In this document: one piece after another, positions 25,998 to 34,038 of the stretch
Layout: every line of letters begins with the position of its first letter
How positions within the stretch are numbered: the stretch's first letter is position 1
NCBI GenBank assembly: GCA_902588615.1
Contig: CACIPV010000005.1
Span: forward strand, 1-63,612
Length of the DNA stretch: 63,612 nt
Source of the DNA: an uncultured Alphaproteobacteria bacterium
GTDB lineage: Bacteria > Pseudomonadota > Alphaproteobacteria > HIMB59
Reading direction: 5' to 3'
Program-made: the position numbers and the translations under genes
Notes under the pieces: generated by a model
What the model saw: only the letters and a program-made list of their open reading frames with translations
Database searches by the model: none
Told to the model about the DNA's origin: nothing

Positions 25998-27044
25998 TTA
26001 TACTCTTGAACCGTTCGTGTTATCAAAAAGGTGCACTAATGTATTAGATATATCAAATTTAAATGTATCTCCTGCATTTAGATTTATTTTGGAGGATAAT
26101 TTACAACTAAACTCTTGATCACCAATTTTTGAATAAATGATCATATCTGAACCTAGATATTCCACTAGGTTTGCTACACAAGTATGCTGTCCATTATCTG
26201 AAATTAGGATATCGTCTGGCCTTATACCTAAACTAGCATCATCGATGTTTGCAGAATTATTAAGGTTAATTCTCATATCAGCTATATGAGCTATGCCATT
26301 TTCGATTTTGCAATTAAATAAATTCATCTGTGGGGATCCTATGAATTCAGCAACAAATTTAGTGTTTGGTTTAGAATATATCTCTTTAGGTGTGCCAACT
26401 TGTTCAACAACACCATTGTTAATTACTACTATCCTGTCTCCTAGTGTCATCGCCTCTGTTTGATCATGAGTAACAAAAATACTTGTTACGCCCATTTGTC
26501 TTTGAAGACGTTTGATTTCCAAACGCATTTGATTTCTTAATTTTGCATCTAGGTTAGATAGTGGTTCATCAAATAAAAATATTTTTGGATTTCTAACTAT
26601 GGCTCTTCCCATTGCAACTCGTTGTCTTTGGCCTCCTGAAAGCATACTTGGTTTTCTTGTGAGTAATTGATCTATTTCCAGGAGTTTAGCAACATCATTA
26701 ACTTTGTTATTGATCTCTTCTTTAGATATTCCTCTATTTTTAAGACCATAAGCCATGTTATTAAATACTGACATGTGAGGATAAAGTGCATAATTTTGAA
26801 AAACCATTGCTACATCTCTTTCAGACGGATCAATATTATTAATAACATTACCATCTAGCGATATTTCCCCATTTGTAATATCCTCTAATCCGGCTATCAT
26901 TCTTAATAAAGTTGATTTACCACATCCACTAGGACCAACAAATACAACAAATTCTCCATTATCAATATTTAAAGAAGTCTCATTAACAGCTTTAGTGCCA
27001 TTGGGATATATTTTAGTAATATTTTGTAATTCTAAAAAACTCAT
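25998..27044 (-). CDS. ugpC: sn-glycerol-3-phosphate-type ABC transporter ATPase
   Basis: The chosen start is ATG 27044 (MSFLELQNITKIYPNG), 348 residues; a longer ORF would run into the preceding permease gene. Walker A is GPSGCGKST, the signature is LSGGQRQRVAMGRA, Walker B is IFLFDEPLSNLD, and a C-terminal TOBE-type regulatory region follows, as in UgpC and MalK. It energises import by the UgpA/UgpE-type permeases and is the last gene of the leftward ugp operon. UgpC and MalK ATPases are closely related, so substrate is inferred from the permeases and binding protein. Confidence 0.88.
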   Translation of the reverse strand: MSFLELQNITKIYPNGTKAVNETSLNIDNGEFVVFVGPSGCGKSTLLRMIAGLEDITNGEISLDGNVINNIDPSERDVAMVFQNYALYPHMSVFNNMAYGLKNRGISKEEINNKVNDVAKLLEIDQLLTRKPSMLSGGQRQRVAMGRAIVRNPKIFLFDEPLSNLDAKLRNQMRLEIKRLQRQMGVTSIFVTHDQTEAMTLGDRIVVINNGVVEQVGTPKEIYSKPNTKFVAEFIGSPQMNLFNCKIENGIAHIADMRINLNNSANIDDASLGIRPDDILISDNGQHTCVANLVEYLGSDMIIYSKIGDQEFSCKLSSKINLNAGDTFKFDISNTLVHLFDNTNGSRV

Positions 27045-27046
27045 TT

Positions 27047-27898
27047 TTATTTTTCTGTTTGAATTAATCCTTTGATAAACCATCTTTGAAGAATTACAAC
27101 AACTAACACAGGTGGAAGCATTGACAATATAATATAGGCAAATCTCTCGCCTGTTCTAGGTAAAGCAACACCCTCATAATTTTCTGTAAAAATAATCTTC
27201 ATTCCCATCACTACTGTCCAATATTTTTCGTCAGTAGTCATTATTAAAGGCCATAAATATTGGCTATATCCATAGACAAACATGAAAATAAACATAGCCG
27301 CTAACATTGTTTTTGATAGTGGCAATAAGAAGTCAATAAAAAATCTCCAACTATTTGCACCATCTAATTTTGCAGACTCTAACAATTCATCAGGGATTGT
27401 TTTATAAAATTGTCTAAAGAAAAATGTTGCAGTAGCAGAAGCTACTAGTGGAAGTATAAGACCTGTATATGTATTTGTAAGACCAAGATCAGATACAATT
27501 TTATAACTTGGAAAGATTCTTACTTCTAGTGGAACTAAAAGAGTAATAAAGATTAGCCAAAATATTGGAACAGCTAATTTAAATCTAAAATAAACTAATG
27601 CATAAGCTGACATAGCTGATATGACAACTTTCAATGTTGCGATACCAAGAGCCATAATAAAACTATTTACAAACATTCTTGTTGCAGTAACTTCCTCAGA
27701 CCAACCCCCTTTTTCATTCAAAACTTCATTGTAATTTTGAGAAAAACTCTCACCTAAAAAAAATTTCATTCCCTCAGTCATTATTGAAACATTATCATGA
27801 GTTGAAGTGGCAAAAGAAAACCAAATTGGTAATACCATTAATAAAACACCAAGTATGAGAATAATGTGTGTTAGTATTTCTAATGGTTTGAACTTCAT
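27047..27898 (-). CDS. ugpE: UgpE-type ABC permease, copy 1 (promoter-distal)
   Basis: 283 residues with six hydrophobic helices and the cytoplasmic EAA loop DELLESAKLDGANSWRFFIDFLLP. This is the MalG/UgpE class, pairing with UgpA. It lies downstream of a second, clearly homologous gene with a 4-base overlap. Near-identical blocks (PLIMTTxExYWTVVMG; DELLExAKLDGxNSW) show that the two arose by tandem duplication. It carries a short insertion near residues 220-235 (FTENYEGVALPRTGE) that the other copy lacks. Confidence 0.88.
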   Translation of the reverse strand: MKFKPLEILTHIILILGVLLMVLPIWFSFATSTHDNVSIMTEGMKFFLGESFSQNYNEVLNEKGGWSEEVTATRMFVNSFIMALGIATLKVVISAMSAYALVYFRFKLAVPIFWLIFITLLVPLEVRIFPSYKIVSDLGLTNTYTGLILPLVASATATFFFRQFYKTIPDELLESAKLDGANSWRFFIDFLLPLSKTMLAAMFIFMFVYGYSQYLWPLIMTTDEKYWTVVMGMKIIFTENYEGVALPRTGERFAYIILSMLPPVLVVVILQRWFIKGLIQTEK

Positions 27899-28716
27899 TT
27901 ATTTTGAAATATTCCTTGAATAAATAATTTTTGTAGAAAAATAATTATAATTACTGGTGGGATCATTGACATAATTACAAAAGCAAAGCGGTCAGAAATA
28001 GATCCGTACATTGTCTTAAGACCCATTACAACAGTCCAATATTGCTCACTAGTAGTCATTATTAATGGCCAAAGATATTGATTATAGCCAAATACGAACA
28101 TAAATATAAAAACAGCAGCAATCATCGTTTTAGATAAAGGAATTAAAAAATCTATAAAAAAGCTCCAACTATTAGTTCCATCTAATTTAGCCGCTTCTAA
28201 TAATTCATCAGGAATTGATTTATAAAATTGTCTAAAAAAGAAGGTTGCTATTGCAGAGGCAGAGATGGGTAGAATTAAACCAGCAAATGTATTCACAAGA
28301 TTTAATTTTGACATAACTATGTATGAGGGCATTATTCTAAGCTCCAAAGGAACTAATAAAGTAATAAAAATTAACCAAAATATAAAAGTCGCATATTTGA
28401 CTTTAAAATAAACTAAACCGTATGCGGCCATAAGTGATGTAATTACAGATAAAGTTGCTATACCTGTTGCCATAACAAAACTATTTAAAAACATTTTAAG
28501 AGCTGTTATTTCATTAAAAAAACCAGATTGTTTAAATAAAACCCTAGAATAATTATCAATAAAATTATCTCCTAAAAAGAATTGTAAACCGTTTGTATTT
28601 ATAAATAGGCTTGAATGTGTTGAGCTTGCAAAAATTATCCATATTGGAACAACCATAATAAGTAAACCAATTGAAAGAATAAAATGATTAATAGTTGAAG
28701 ATATATATTTAGTCAT
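27895..28716 (-). CDS. ugpE: UgpE-type ABC permease, copy 2 (promoter-proximal)
   Basis: 273 residues, six helices and EAA loop DELLEAAKLDGTNSWSFFIDFLIP. It follows ugpA directly (1-base overlap) and is followed by the paralogous permease with a 4-base overlap. Both copies look intact, with no stop or frameshift, so they could alternate as partner of the single UgpA or form different heterodimers. Functional divergence is inference. Confidence 0.88.
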   Translation of the reverse strand: MTKYISSTINHFILSIGLLIMVVPIWIIFASSTHSSLFINTNGLQFFLGDNFIDNYSRVLFKQSGFFNEITALKMFLNSFVMATGIATLSVITSLMAAYGLVYFKVKYATFIFWLIFITLLVPLELRIMPSYIVMSKLNLVNTFAGLILPISASAIATFFFRQFYKSIPDELLEAAKLDGTNSWSFFIDFLIPLSKTMIAAVFIFMFVFGYNQYLWPLIMTTSEQYWTVVMGLKTMYGSISDRFAFVIMSMIPPVIIIIFLQKLFIQGIFQNK

Positions 28717-29594
28717 TAATTGTAGTGAATTTTACCTTCTATGTATCTGAATTGGAAAATTGTAATGACAAGAACTATTATCATCATCATGATTGATTGC
28801 GCACCAGCACTTCCAAGATCTAAACCTTTGAAGCCATCAATGTAGGCTTTATAAACTAAAGTTTTAGTTTCGCTACCAGGAGCTCCAATAGTGGTTGTAT
28901 CAATAATTCCAAATGTATCAAAGAAGGCATAAGTTATATTAATTATAATCAAGAAAAAAGTAGTCGGCATTAATAAAGGAAAAGTAATTGTCCAAAATCT
29001 TCGAATGTTGCTTTTACAATCAATAATAGAAGCTTCAATAACTGTTTTTTGAATAGCCTGAAGTCCCGCTAAAAAGAAAATAAAATTTGCACTTATTTGT
29101 TTCCAGGAACCAGCAATAATTACATAAATATATGCATCAAATACATTTTCATACCAATTAAAACCCCATAAATTATTAAATAAATGATGAAGTAAACCAT
29201 ATCTTTCACTGAAGAAATAATTAGCCATAACACCAACAACAGCTGGTGCAATAGCATAAGGCCAAATTAAAAGGGTTTTATAAGTACTTTTCCCATGCAT
29301 TACTTTATTAGCTTGCACAGCAAGCAATAAACCAATTGAACCTGTAATAAAAGTAATTACGAAACTATAGATAATTGTAAACTTGAAAGCAGTGAAATAA
29401 GAGGGATCAGAAAAAATAAATAAAAAATTATCAAAACCAGCAAACTGAGAACCAAATCCAAAAGCATCTTGCATAGTAAAGGCATCTTTAAACGTTTGAA
29501 TAATTGGCCAATATAAAAAAATTAATAAGATTAATAGCTGAGGAGCTAAGAAAAAATATTGAGAATAATTTGATTTAAATTGAACTTTTTTCAT
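28716..29594 (-). CDS. ugpA: UgpA-type ABC permease
   Basis: 292 residues with six hydrophobic helices of the MalF/UgpA class. The EAA-loop region reads VIEASIIDCKSNIRRFWTITFPLLMP, with SIIDCKS where most relatives have AxLDGA. That may alter the coupling-helix contact with the ATPase, though general layout is preserved. Near its N-terminus APQLLILLIFLYWPIIQTFKDAF is typical. It follows ugpB after a 51-base gap that contains a strong hairpin, and lacks a good ribosome-binding site of its own. Confidence 0.88.
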   Translation of the reverse strand: MKKVQFKSNYSQYFFLAPQLLILLIFLYWPIIQTFKDAFTMQDAFGFGSQFAGFDNFLFIFSDPSYFTAFKFTIIYSFVITFITGSIGLLLAVQANKVMHGKSTYKTLLIWPYAIAPAVVGVMANYFFSERYGLLHHLFNNLWGFNWYENVFDAYIYVIIAGSWKQISANFIFFLAGLQAIQKTVIEASIIDCKSNIRRFWTITFPLLMPTTFFLIIINITYAFFDTFGIIDTTTIGAPGSETKTLVYKAYIDGFKGLDLGSAGAQSIMMMIIVLVITIFQFRYIEGKIHYN

Positions 29595-29600
29595 TAAGTT

Positions 29601-29631
29601 AAAAGGAGGATATTATAAATACCCTCCTTTT
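29601..29631 (-). terminator. intercistronic hairpin between ugpB and ugpA
   Basis: Leftward RNA would form a perfect 9-bp stem: AAAAGGAGG (29631-29623) with CCTCCTTTT (29609-29601) around a 13-base A/T-rich loop. The 3' arm ends in four T residues, then AAC. Such hairpins after a binding-protein gene commonly act as partial terminators or protect the upstream message, giving more binding protein than permease. Confidence 0.6.
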
Positions 29632-29645
29632 TAAAATAATATTAA

Positions 29646-30953
29646 TTATAGGGTTTTAGCAAACTGTTTTAATAGTTTTGCTGCACCCTTATCCATATTG
29701 CTTAGAGCTTTTTCAACAGTGATATCACCATTAAGCATTGGCTCAACATTTTCGTATATTACTTCACGAATTTGAGGCCAGTTACCTGCTCTATATCCAC
29801 CAGGGATAGTTGAACCTTCAAGACCTAATTGATCACCAACAGCTTTATGATAAGGAGAAGCTCTATAAAAATTTATAGTTTCAGCTAATTCGATACCACC
29901 TTTTGTTACAGCAGCATAACCTGTCATGTTATGATAGTATAAATCCATTTCTGGTGAGCCCATAAATTCAATAAATTTTGCAAGTCCTCTATACTCTTCT
30001 TCTGTATGACCGTTTAAAATCCAATTAGCAGCACCACCAATAAATGTTGGATATTCTTTACCGCCTGTTACTGAGTCCCAATATGGTATTGGGTTAGTTG
30101 TAAAGTTTGGAAGTACACCTTTCATACCTCCAAAAGATGCAGCAGATCCAAACCAAAATGCAGCCTCACCGTTAGTAAATGGTGCTTGGTTATCTCCCCA
30201 TGCTCTTCCCTTGTAGCCATAGTAACCCTTTTCATACCATTCTTTAACTTTAGTCCAGTGATAAACAAAAGCTTCTGTATCCGCAAAAAGTGTTTTTGTA
30301 GGAACAGCATCATAGCCATTATTGCCATCTGTCATCAATAAATTATGCCTTGAGAAGAAATTTTCAGTCCAAATCCAAGGACTGTGACTTTGAAGAAGAG
30401 GAATATATCCGGCATCGAGTATCTTTTGAGCCATACCTTCAAATTCTTCGTAAGTTTTTGGAACCTCTTCAATGCCAACTTCATTTAAGATATCCATATT
30501 GGCATACATGAGACATGTAGAACTATTAAATGGAACACCGATCATTTTTCCATCACCATCAGCATAAAAGTTTTTTATACCAGGAATGTAGTTATCAGCA
30601 TCAACATCAATACCATATTTTTCGGCCATCTCTTCAAAGCCGATAACAACTCCATTTTTAACTTGTGCTACCATGATAGCTGCACCTGCATCATAGACTT
30701 GTGAATAATGAGGTTGATCACCTGCTCTAAATGCAGCTATTGTAGCTGCCATGTTGTCCTCATAGCTTCCTTTACCAGTAGGGATAACCATATACTCATC
30801 TTGTGATTCATTAAATCGATTAGCTATTTCTATGATTACATCACCTAAAAAACCACTGTTACCATACCACCAATGAATTTCGGTTTTACTGTAACTGTTT
30901 GAAGTAAATGCAAAAGAAACTAAAAGTACAAAAATACTAATTAGTTTTTTCAT
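29646..30953 (-). CDS. ugpB: extracellular solute-binding protein, UgpB type
   Basis: 435 residues with a signal peptide (LISIFVLLVSFAFTSNSYSKT, about 4-23). The mature protein starts EIHWWYGNSG and contains MAATIAAFRAGDQPHYSQVYDAGAA, the pattern of UgpB glycerol-3-phosphate binding proteins (group 1 SBP fold). It delivers substrate to UgpA/UgpE. A perfect AGGAGG (30964-30959) lies 5 bases before the ATG, consistent with high expression. Glycerol-3-phosphate or glycerophosphodiesters are likely; sugars cannot be ruled out. Confidence 0.85.
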   Translation of the reverse strand: MKKLISIFVLLVSFAFTSNSYSKTEIHWWYGNSGFLGDVIIEIANRFNESQDEYMVIPTGKGSYEDNMAATIAAFRAGDQPHYSQVYDAGAAIMVAQVKNGVVIGFEEMAEKYGIDVDADNYIPGIKNFYADGDGKMIGVPFNSSTCLMYANMDILNEVGIEEVPKTYEEFEGMAQKILDAGYIPLLQSHSPWIWTENFFSRHNLLMTDGNNGYDAVPTKTLFADTEAFVYHWTKVKEWYEKGYYGYKGRAWGDNQAPFTNGEAAFWFGSAASFGGMKGVLPNFTTNPIPYWDSVTGGKEYPTFIGGAANWILNGHTEEEYRGLAKFIEFMGSPEMDLYYHNMTGYAAVTKGGIELAETINFYRASPYHKAVGDQLGLEGSTIPGGYRAGNWPQIREVIYENVEPMLNGDITVEKALSNMDKGAAKLLKQFAKTL

Positions 30954-30958
30954 TATGT

Positions 30959-31013
30959 CCTCCTATTAGAACGTTCCTGTTACCATTATATTACTATTTA
31001 ATAGTCTCAGGAA
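30959..31013 (-). promoter_or_regulatory. ugp operon promoter, operator-like palindromes and ribosome-binding site
   Basis: Reading leftward: a possible -35 TTCCTG (31013-31008), 17 bases, then a perfect -10 TATAAT (30990-30985), and AGGAGG at 30964-30959. GAACGTTC (30969-30976) is an 8-base palindrome centred on CG at the expected transcription start, like a LacI-type operator half-site pair. ACTATTTAATAGT (30993-31005) is a second inverted repeat between -35 and -10. Regulation is inference; no regulator gene lies nearby. Confidence 0.45.
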
Positions 31014-31080
31014 TAGATTGGTTGTGTATAACTTAATAAAAAAATATTAAATATTTATGAAATTTAAAATAAGCTATGAT

Positions 31081-31515
31081 TTATATGATTTTTTTTAAAT
31101 ATCTTAATGCGTAAATAAATCCATCTTTACCCATACCTATAATTGAACAATTACAAGCTGGTGCTATGAGAGACTTTCTTCGAAAGTCTTCTCTAGAGTA
31201 TATATTGGATAAATGAACTTCTATTTTAAATATTGTTTTAATTTCAAGAGAGTCGTGTAAAGAAACCGAAGTATGAGTCAAACCACCGGGATTGATTATG
31301 ATACCAATGTATGACTCGTCTAAGCCATTTATTTTATTGATGATCTCTCCTTCTATATTACTTTGGAAAAAATCAAGTTTACATCCTAATGTTTCAGACT
31401 CCTTAAGTAGCTCGTTTTCCAAATCTTTTAATGTGAAATTTCCATAAACACTCTCTTTGCGTTTACCTAACATTTCTAGATTAGGGCCATTAATAATTAA
31501 AATTTTATTGTCCAT
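31081..31515 (-). CDS. aroQ: type II 3-dehydroquinate dehydratase
   Basis: 144 residues, normal for the dodecameric type II enzyme. It converts 3-dehydroquinate to 3-dehydroshikimate in the shikimate pathway. Landmarks: IINGPNLEMLGKR near the N-terminus, catalytic Tyr in SVYGN (about residue 24), NPGGLTHTSVSLHDSL and EVHLSNIYSREDFR with the catalytic His. It is a single gene, 127 bases upstream of the ugp operon on the same strand, and divergent from the 70-residue ORF. Confidence 0.95.
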   Translation of the reverse strand: MDNKILIINGPNLEMLGKRKESVYGNFTLKDLENELLKESETLGCKLDFFQSNIEGEIINKINGLDESYIGIIINPGGLTHTSVSLHDSLEIKTIFKIEVHLSNIYSREDFRRKSLIAPACNCSIIGMGKDGFIYALRYLKKII

Positions 31516-31640
31516 ATTTATTGAACTTATATCAAAGATTTTATCATTCCCAATGGGTATAATTTTAAATATTTTTATATTTTTTTAGTTAAAATCACTA
31601 TATTTATGATATTTAGTTAATTATTAATAGGAGGTTAGTT

Positions 31641-31853
31641 ATGAGAAAATTCATTATAGATATGACTATGTCGTATGACTTTCAGGTAACTATAGAGGCT
31701 GAGTCGGAGGAAGCAGCAAAAGCAAAGTTTACAAATACACCATTAGAACAACTTGGTAGCTATAAATTTGGCTCATTTTATAAGACATTTAGAGGTATAA
31801 AATTAGATGAATTTGATCCAAGATTTTATAAGGACGAAGATAAAATAAGATAA
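31641..31853 (+). CDS. 70-residue hypothetical protein with strong ribosome-binding site
   Basis: Not recognised. Sequence suggests a small alpha/beta protein: strand (RKFIIDMTMSYDFQVTIEA), acidic helix (ESEEAAKAKF), then an aromatic loop (YKFGSFYKTF) and a charged tail. A perfect AGGAGG at 31629-31634, 6 bases before the ATG, marks it as a translated and probably abundant product. It ends 7 bases before bioY, so the two likely share a transcript. No signal or membrane segment. Confidence 0.6.
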   Translation: MRKFIIDMTMSYDFQVTIEAESEEAAKAKFTNTPLEQLGSYKFGSFYKTFRGIKLDEFDPRFYKDEDKIR

Positions 31854-31860
31854 TCATACG

Positions 31861-32415
31861 ATGAGTAGAACAATTACTGAAAATCTTTTTGGTACACACT
31901 TCTTTAGCAAGTATTACCTAACTATACTAGGAGTGATTTTACTGACTATATCTTCTAAAATTTCTATTCCCTTTTACCCTGTTCCAATGACATTACAAAC
32001 TTTGGTGGTTTTCTTTATAGCTGCATCAATGGGCATGATAGGGTTTTATTCAACATTTATTTATGTGGTTTTAGGTGTGCTAGGACTGCCTTTATTTGCT
32101 AATGGTGGAGGAATTGGCTATATTTTTTCTCCAACATTTGGTTTTTTATACGGAATGGTAATTTCTGCGTTCATAATTGCATATATTCTCAAATCTGAAG
32201 TAAAAACAAGTTTAATCAAGTTATCGGTTACTATTCTTGCAGGTGCATTTGTTATATTTTTGTGTGGTATTAGTCACCTTTCGTTTTTTGTAGGTCTAGA
32301 ACAAGCAATAAATCTTGGTTTATTGCCATTTTTGTATAGTGAATTTCTAAAGATTGTATTGGCTATAGCTATAATTTTTGGGTTGATTCAAAGAGTTAAT
32401 CAAAAAAATTCATAA
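31861..32415 (+). CDS. bioY: BioY-family biotin transporter
   Basis: 184 residues with about six hydrophobic helices. Family hallmarks are FYPVPMTLQTLVVFF near residue 36-50, the glycine-rich GVLGLPLFANGGGIGYIFSPTFGFLYG region (about 72-98) and a conserved Asp-poor cytoplasmic loop. BioY is the S-component of ECF-type biotin uptake and can also work alone. No BioM/BioN genes are nearby, and no biotin riboswitch-like element precedes it. The 3' end overlaps the convergent deacetylase gene by 6 bases. Confidence 0.88.
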   Translation: MSRTITENLFGTHFFSKYYLTILGVILLTISSKISIPFYPVPMTLQTLVVFFIAASMGMIGFYSTFIYVVLGVLGLPLFANGGGIGYIFSPTFGFLYGMVISAFIIAYILKSEVKTSLIKLSVTILAGAFVIFLCGISHLSFFVGLEQAINLGLLPFLYSEFLKIVLAIAIIFGLIQRVNQKNS

Positions 32416-33321
32416 ATAAGTTTTACTTACAGTTTCGAATATTGAAAAGTGCCGAGATGCCAATTCTTGTCTATTCTTGCTGTATCCTCCACCTATAACA
32501 GTACAAAGAGGTATTTTTTTTTCTTTGAAATACTCACATACAATTTCATCTCTTTTTTTAATGCCATCATCAGTAAGGTTTAAATTACCTAGATCATCGT
32601 TAGAGTGAACATCAACTCCTGCATCATAAAAAACAATATCTGGTGTAAAATGAGACTCAATTTGATCAAGCGTTTTTGTGAGGATATTTATATATTTAAC
32701 ATCATCTACTTCATCATCTATTGGTACATCTAAATTGCTATTTTTTTTGTCAAATGGAAAATTATTTTTACAATGAATTGAACATGTAAAAATATTATCA
32801 ATATTTTCACAAATAGAAGCAGTTCCATCACCTTGGTGAACATCTAAATCTAATATTAAAATTTTATTTATTTTTTTTTGATTAAGTAAAGTTATCGAGG
32901 CATAGGCTAAATCGTTAAATACACAAAAACCAGATCCACAATCTTTAAATGCATGGTGAGTTCCACCTGCTAAATGACATGCAATACCATAATCCAAAGC
33001 CAATTGAGATGTTTGTAGTGTGCCTTGTATAGCTAGGAAAGATCTTTTAGCTAATTTTTCACTCCACGGTAAATTAATTCTTCTTTCCTGATCTCTTGAT
33101 AGATTACCCTCTTTAACACTCATAACATAATTACGGTTGTGTACTACTTGTACATCATTTATAGGAGCTGACTTACTTTGATGAATTGTTAAATTTGTAT
33201 ATAAATTTGAGTTTTTGATAAAATTATATAAATCAGAAAATTTAGTACCAACAAATCTATGGCCCTCTGGTAGAGGAATGTCATAGTTATTATTGTAAAC
33301 AACATTTAGTTTTTTCATCAA
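32410..33321 (-). CDS. histone-deacetylase-family (HDAC/acetoin utilization-like) hydrolase
   Basis: 303 residues. Motifs: GGTHHAFKDCGSGFCVFNDLAYA with the catalytic double His and zinc-region residues (about 119-140), LDLDVHQGDGTA (Asp and His ligands, about 155-166), FYDAGVDVHSND (Asp ligand, about 229-240) and GGGYSKN. Bacterial members remove acyl groups from small amines (acetylpolyamines) or lysines. Polyamine or protein substrate cannot be distinguished. It lies 12 bases downstream of the NAD(P)-binding protein gene. Confidence 0.88.
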   Translation of the reverse strand: MMKKLNVVYNNNYDIPLPEGHRFVGTKFSDLYNFIKNSNLYTNLTIHQSKSAPINDVQVVHNRNYVMSVKEGNLSRDQERRINLPWSEKLAKRSFLAIQGTLQTSQLALDYGIACHLAGGTHHAFKDCGSGFCVFNDLAYASITLLNQKKINKILILDLDVHQGDGTASICENIDNIFTCSIHCKNNFPFDKKNSNLDVPIDDEVDDVKYINILTKTLDQIESHFTPDIVFYDAGVDVHSNDDLGNLNLTDDGIKKRDEIVCEYFKEKKIPLCTVIGGGYSKNRQELASRHFSIFETVSKTYL

Positions 33322-33333
33322 TATAAATTTTCT

Positions 33334-33990
33334 TTAATATTCGCTAATCGTAACTATTTCATCAGACTCATATGTAGTTTGATCTAAGTTCTTCTTTACA
33401 ATATTTGACATTGCATTAGCTACTTTTTTTGCATGAATTGGTCTCATTTTTTTAAGCGGGCCTAAAAATAATGGTGTTAATAGCTTGAAAATTGGAATTC
33501 CAATTTTCTCAGCAAGTCTAAATTGTACTCTTTTACCTAGTAAAAAAGATGGTCTTAAAATACCAAGTTTATCAAAGTTTAATCTTTTCAACTCCTCTTC
33601 AACTAAGCCCTTAAACCTTAAATATTCACCTTTATTATTAGGATCAGCAAAACCAGATGAGATATAGACGAAGGACTTAATTGAGTTAGATTTACATATT
33701 TTGGCTATTTCCTTAGGCAAATCTAGCTCTACCCTTTGATATTCACTTTTTTCAGGAGAGTTTTTCTTTGTTGTACCAATACAAAAAAAACAACAATCAG
33801 CAATAATCTGATCTTTAATATTCTCAACATTTTTTAAATCTGTATTAATAATTTCTAATTTTGGATGTTTTATATTTACTTCAGAACGCGTAAAAATTTT
33901 AATGCTGGTATAATATTCATCTTTTATTAAGTTTTTTAATAAATAACTGCCAACTAAACCAGTAGCACCAAATATCACTGCCGAAGACAT
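33334..33990 (-). CDS. atypical SDR / NAD(P)H-binding protein (HTATIP2/HIM1-like)
   Basis: The ORF can start at 34008, but ATG 33990 puts the Rossmann loop SSAVIFGATGLVGSYLL directly at the N-terminus, giving 218 residues. GATGLVG is the NAD(P)-binding glycine motif. Later segments CCFFCIGTTKK, VYISSGFADPNNKGEYLRFKGLVEEELKRL and LGILRPSFLLGKR match the HTATIP2/YwnB-type atypical SDR branch. There is no classic YxxxK; the corresponding segment is YLRFKG. The reaction is unknown. Confidence 0.75.
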   Translation of the reverse strand: MSSAVIFGATGLVGSYLLKNLIKDEYYTSIKIFTRSEVNIKHPKLEIINTDLKNVENIKDQIIADCCFFCIGTTKKNSPEKSEYQRVELDLPKEIAKICKSNSIKSFVYISSGFADPNNKGEYLRFKGLVEEELKRLNFDKLGILRPSFLLGKRVQFRLAEKIGIPIFKLLTPLFLGPLKKMRPIHAKKVANAMSNIVKKNLDQTTYESDEIVTISEY

Positions 33991-34038
33991 ATAAAACTTA
34001 TACATCAATATTATTAAAAAAAAGAATATTTTTGGGAT

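Noticed and set aside
27895..27898. The two UgpE genes as one gene split by a frameshift
   Set aside because: Each copy has a full set of helices and its own EAA loop; they are complete duplicates.
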